This document shows positions 5,395-6,513 of a DNA stretch of 6,513 bases, piece after piece. The DNA is from JAKEGK01 sp036507695 (GTDB lineage Bacteria; Pseudomonadota; Gammaproteobacteria; SZUA-152), in contig DATCIR010000128.1 in NCBI GenBank assembly GCA_036507695.1, positions 1 through 6,513 on the forward strand, given 5' to 3'. Under the pieces are notes generated by a model, which saw only the letters and a program-made list of their open reading frames with translations, made no database searches and was not told the origin of the DNA. A program made the position numbers and the translations under genes. The stretch's first letter is position 1, and each line of letters begins with the position of its first letter.

Positions 5395-6513
5395 GTGAAT
5401 CAATCACAATGGAAGGGGTATCTATTGGCTCTGGTTTTATGCGTGCTGGTTATTGCATCGTTTCAAGGTAACGATAACGCCACGCATGCATCCGTTACCG
5501 TTATCGGCGATCCCGCAAAACTGCAACAGCGTTATCAAGCCTGGAAAGAAGGCGTTCACAATTCCCAGGGCGCTCATCAAATGACCCTCAATCTCCTGGC
5601 GCCCGCATCGCATTCAAGCAAGGCCGCGGCCGTAACTGGCAAAGTGCGATTTGATTTTGCGGCGAATACGATTTCCGCGGAGATTGTTGGCCAACTGCCC
5701 GATAAACCGCTGGAATTGTGGGTTACCAACGGCATACCACTGTTTTCAACGGTGACGGACCGCGCCCGCATTAAAAAAATTGGCGCGTTTTCAGACAAGC
5801 CGGCTTCAGCCAATAACGGAATCGCAACCATGCAAAGCAGCATGGACATGCTGCTGCAAACCCAGTTTACCTTTGATCAGGTGGCCGTGGTTCCCGCTGA
5901 TTCAACATCCCTGCAAAACATCGTGCTGGCGGGTTCGCCGGATTTATTTCAGAAATTATATGCCGCCGAGCAAGTGGGTTCAAAACGCAGCAACGGGTTT
6001 CAATTGATCAGCGCCGCCCACGCCAGTGTTCCTACGGGTTTCCCCGATGTGTTTGGTGACCTGGTGGCACAGGGGGAAGACCTGTTTTTCAATGAAGCGT
6101 TTGACGGTAACGGCCGCAGCTGCGGCACCTGCCATCCGGCCACCAACAACTTTACGATTGATCCGGCGTTTATCGCCACGTTACCACCGGATGATCCCTT
6201 GTTCGTTGCCGAGTTTGTTCCCGCGTTGATATTCGGTAACCCCGCTAACCTGGATGCGAACGGGCGGCCCCAGCGCTTCGAGAATCCAGCCCTGATGCGG
6301 TCGTTGGGCCTGATCGTCGAAAACCAGGATGGCGCAGGTGATCTGGAAAACCGCTTCACCATGCGCAGTGTCCCGCACAACATTGGTATGCCGGTGTCAC
6401 TGACAAGGCCGCCCAATGGTCTTAGCCCACCAGAGCAACGCACCGGCTGGAGTGGCGATGGCGCTCCCAGTGGTATCGTAGGCGGCGTTGCTACATCCGG
6501 CCGGTTGCGGGAT
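5395..6513 (+). CDS. Exported cytochrome c protein, cytochrome c peroxidase/MauG-like (3' end missing)
   Basis: A 373-codon open frame runs without stop from GTG (5395) to the right edge, so the C-terminus is off the window. Residues 8-23 are a hydrophobic signal peptide or anchor after the short start VNQSQWK; C16 is not in a good lipobox, so a lipoprotein is unlikely. Residues 34-210 form an unassigned domain (including ISAEIVGQLPDKPLELWV, 93-110, and SPDLFQKLYAAE, 181-192). From about 215 the sequence is cytochrome-like: QGEDLFFNEAF (226-236), then the haem c motif CGTCH (243-247) with H247 as axial ligand, then FTMRSVPH (321-328) and GWSGDGAP (351-358), which resemble the 'RN-P...W-DGR' stretch of di-haem peroxidases. 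A second haem site would be expected beyond the window. It probably acts in the periplasm or outside the cell as an electron-transfer protein or peroxidase-like oxidoreductase; the substrate is unknown. It needs the cytochrome c maturation system, which is not encoded here. Confidence 0.88.
   Translation, partial: MNQSQWKGYLLALVLCVLVIASFQGNDNATHASVTVIGDPAKLQQRYQAWKEGVHNSQGAHQMTLNLLAPASHSSKAAAVTGKVRFDFAANTISAEIVGQLPDKPLELWVTNGIPLFSTVTDRARIKKIGAFSDKPASANNGIATMQSSMDMLLQTQFTFDQVAVVPADSTSLQNIVLAGSPDLFQKLYAAEQVGSKRSNGFQLISAAHASVPTGFPDVFGDLVAQGEDLFFNEAFDGNGRSCGTCHPATNNFTIDPAFIATLPPDDPLFVAEFVPALIFGNPANLDANGRPQRFENPALMRSLGLIVENQDGAGDLENRFTMRSVPHNIGMPVSLTRPPNGLSPPEQRTGWSGDGAPSGIVGGVATSGRLRD

Noticed and set aside
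5434..5442. Cysteine at residue 16 of the cytochrome protein as a lipoprotein site
   Set aside because: The preceding residues LVL do not fit a lipobox (leucine at -1), and the cysteine lies in the middle of the hydrophobic segment.
5577..6443. Several open frames on both strands inside the right-hand region, including a 147-codon minus-strand frame
   Set aside because: They are shadows of the continuous plus-strand cytochrome frame from 5395, which has a ribosome binding site, a signal segment and a haem motif.

Overview
The window looks like bacterial accessory sequence, most likely from a proteobacterium and possibly a gammaproteobacterium. The reasons are Shine-Dalgarno-led genes, a CxxCH c-type cytochrome, secreted proteins with Sec signals, a GC-rich hairpin followed by a T tract as terminator, and intergenic repeats of the 'CGTCATTCC..GGAATGACG' and 'CGCAAAG' types common in such genomes. 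The assignment to a group is an inference from style, not from a marker gene. There is no rRNA, tRNA, CRISPR array or transposase gene.

Layout: (1) Bases 1-2371 (+) hold the 3' part of a large gene. It encodes an Asp-box (BNR-type) beta-propeller followed by an 'HNRG' beta-sandwich region and a long unassigned C-terminal region; the true start lies before base 1. A strong hairpin without a T tract follows it. (2) Bases 2430-2976 are a non-coding, AT-richer gap holding a degenerate, widely spaced inverted repeat built on CGCAAAG/CTTTGCG. (3) A complete gene on the minus strand (4502 to 3027) encodes a secreted 491-residue protein. It is made of two tandem copies of a domain of about 170 residues plus a separate C-terminal domain. 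It has a good ribosome binding site and a textbook rho-independent terminator. (4) The divergent gap 4503-5394 contains a complete small non-autonomous transposable element (4747-4922), with 17-bp near-perfect terminal inverted repeats and an exact 11-bp target duplication. Its interior consists of other repetitive palindromes. (5) From base 5395 a GTG-started gene runs off the right edge (373 codons seen). It has an N-terminal signal/anchor, a roughly 180-residue unassigned domain and then a cytochrome c peroxidase/MauG-like region with one CGTCH haem site in view.

All three proteins are exported or probably exported, but nothing in the sequence shows that they act together. They are transcribed as separate units: the first and second converge on the gap that holds the terminator, and the second and third diverge from the gap that holds the mobile element. 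I see no convincing new defence or multi-gene system here. The most notable items are the intact MITE with its target duplication, the internally duplicated secreted protein, and two large multi-domain proteins with unassigned domains.
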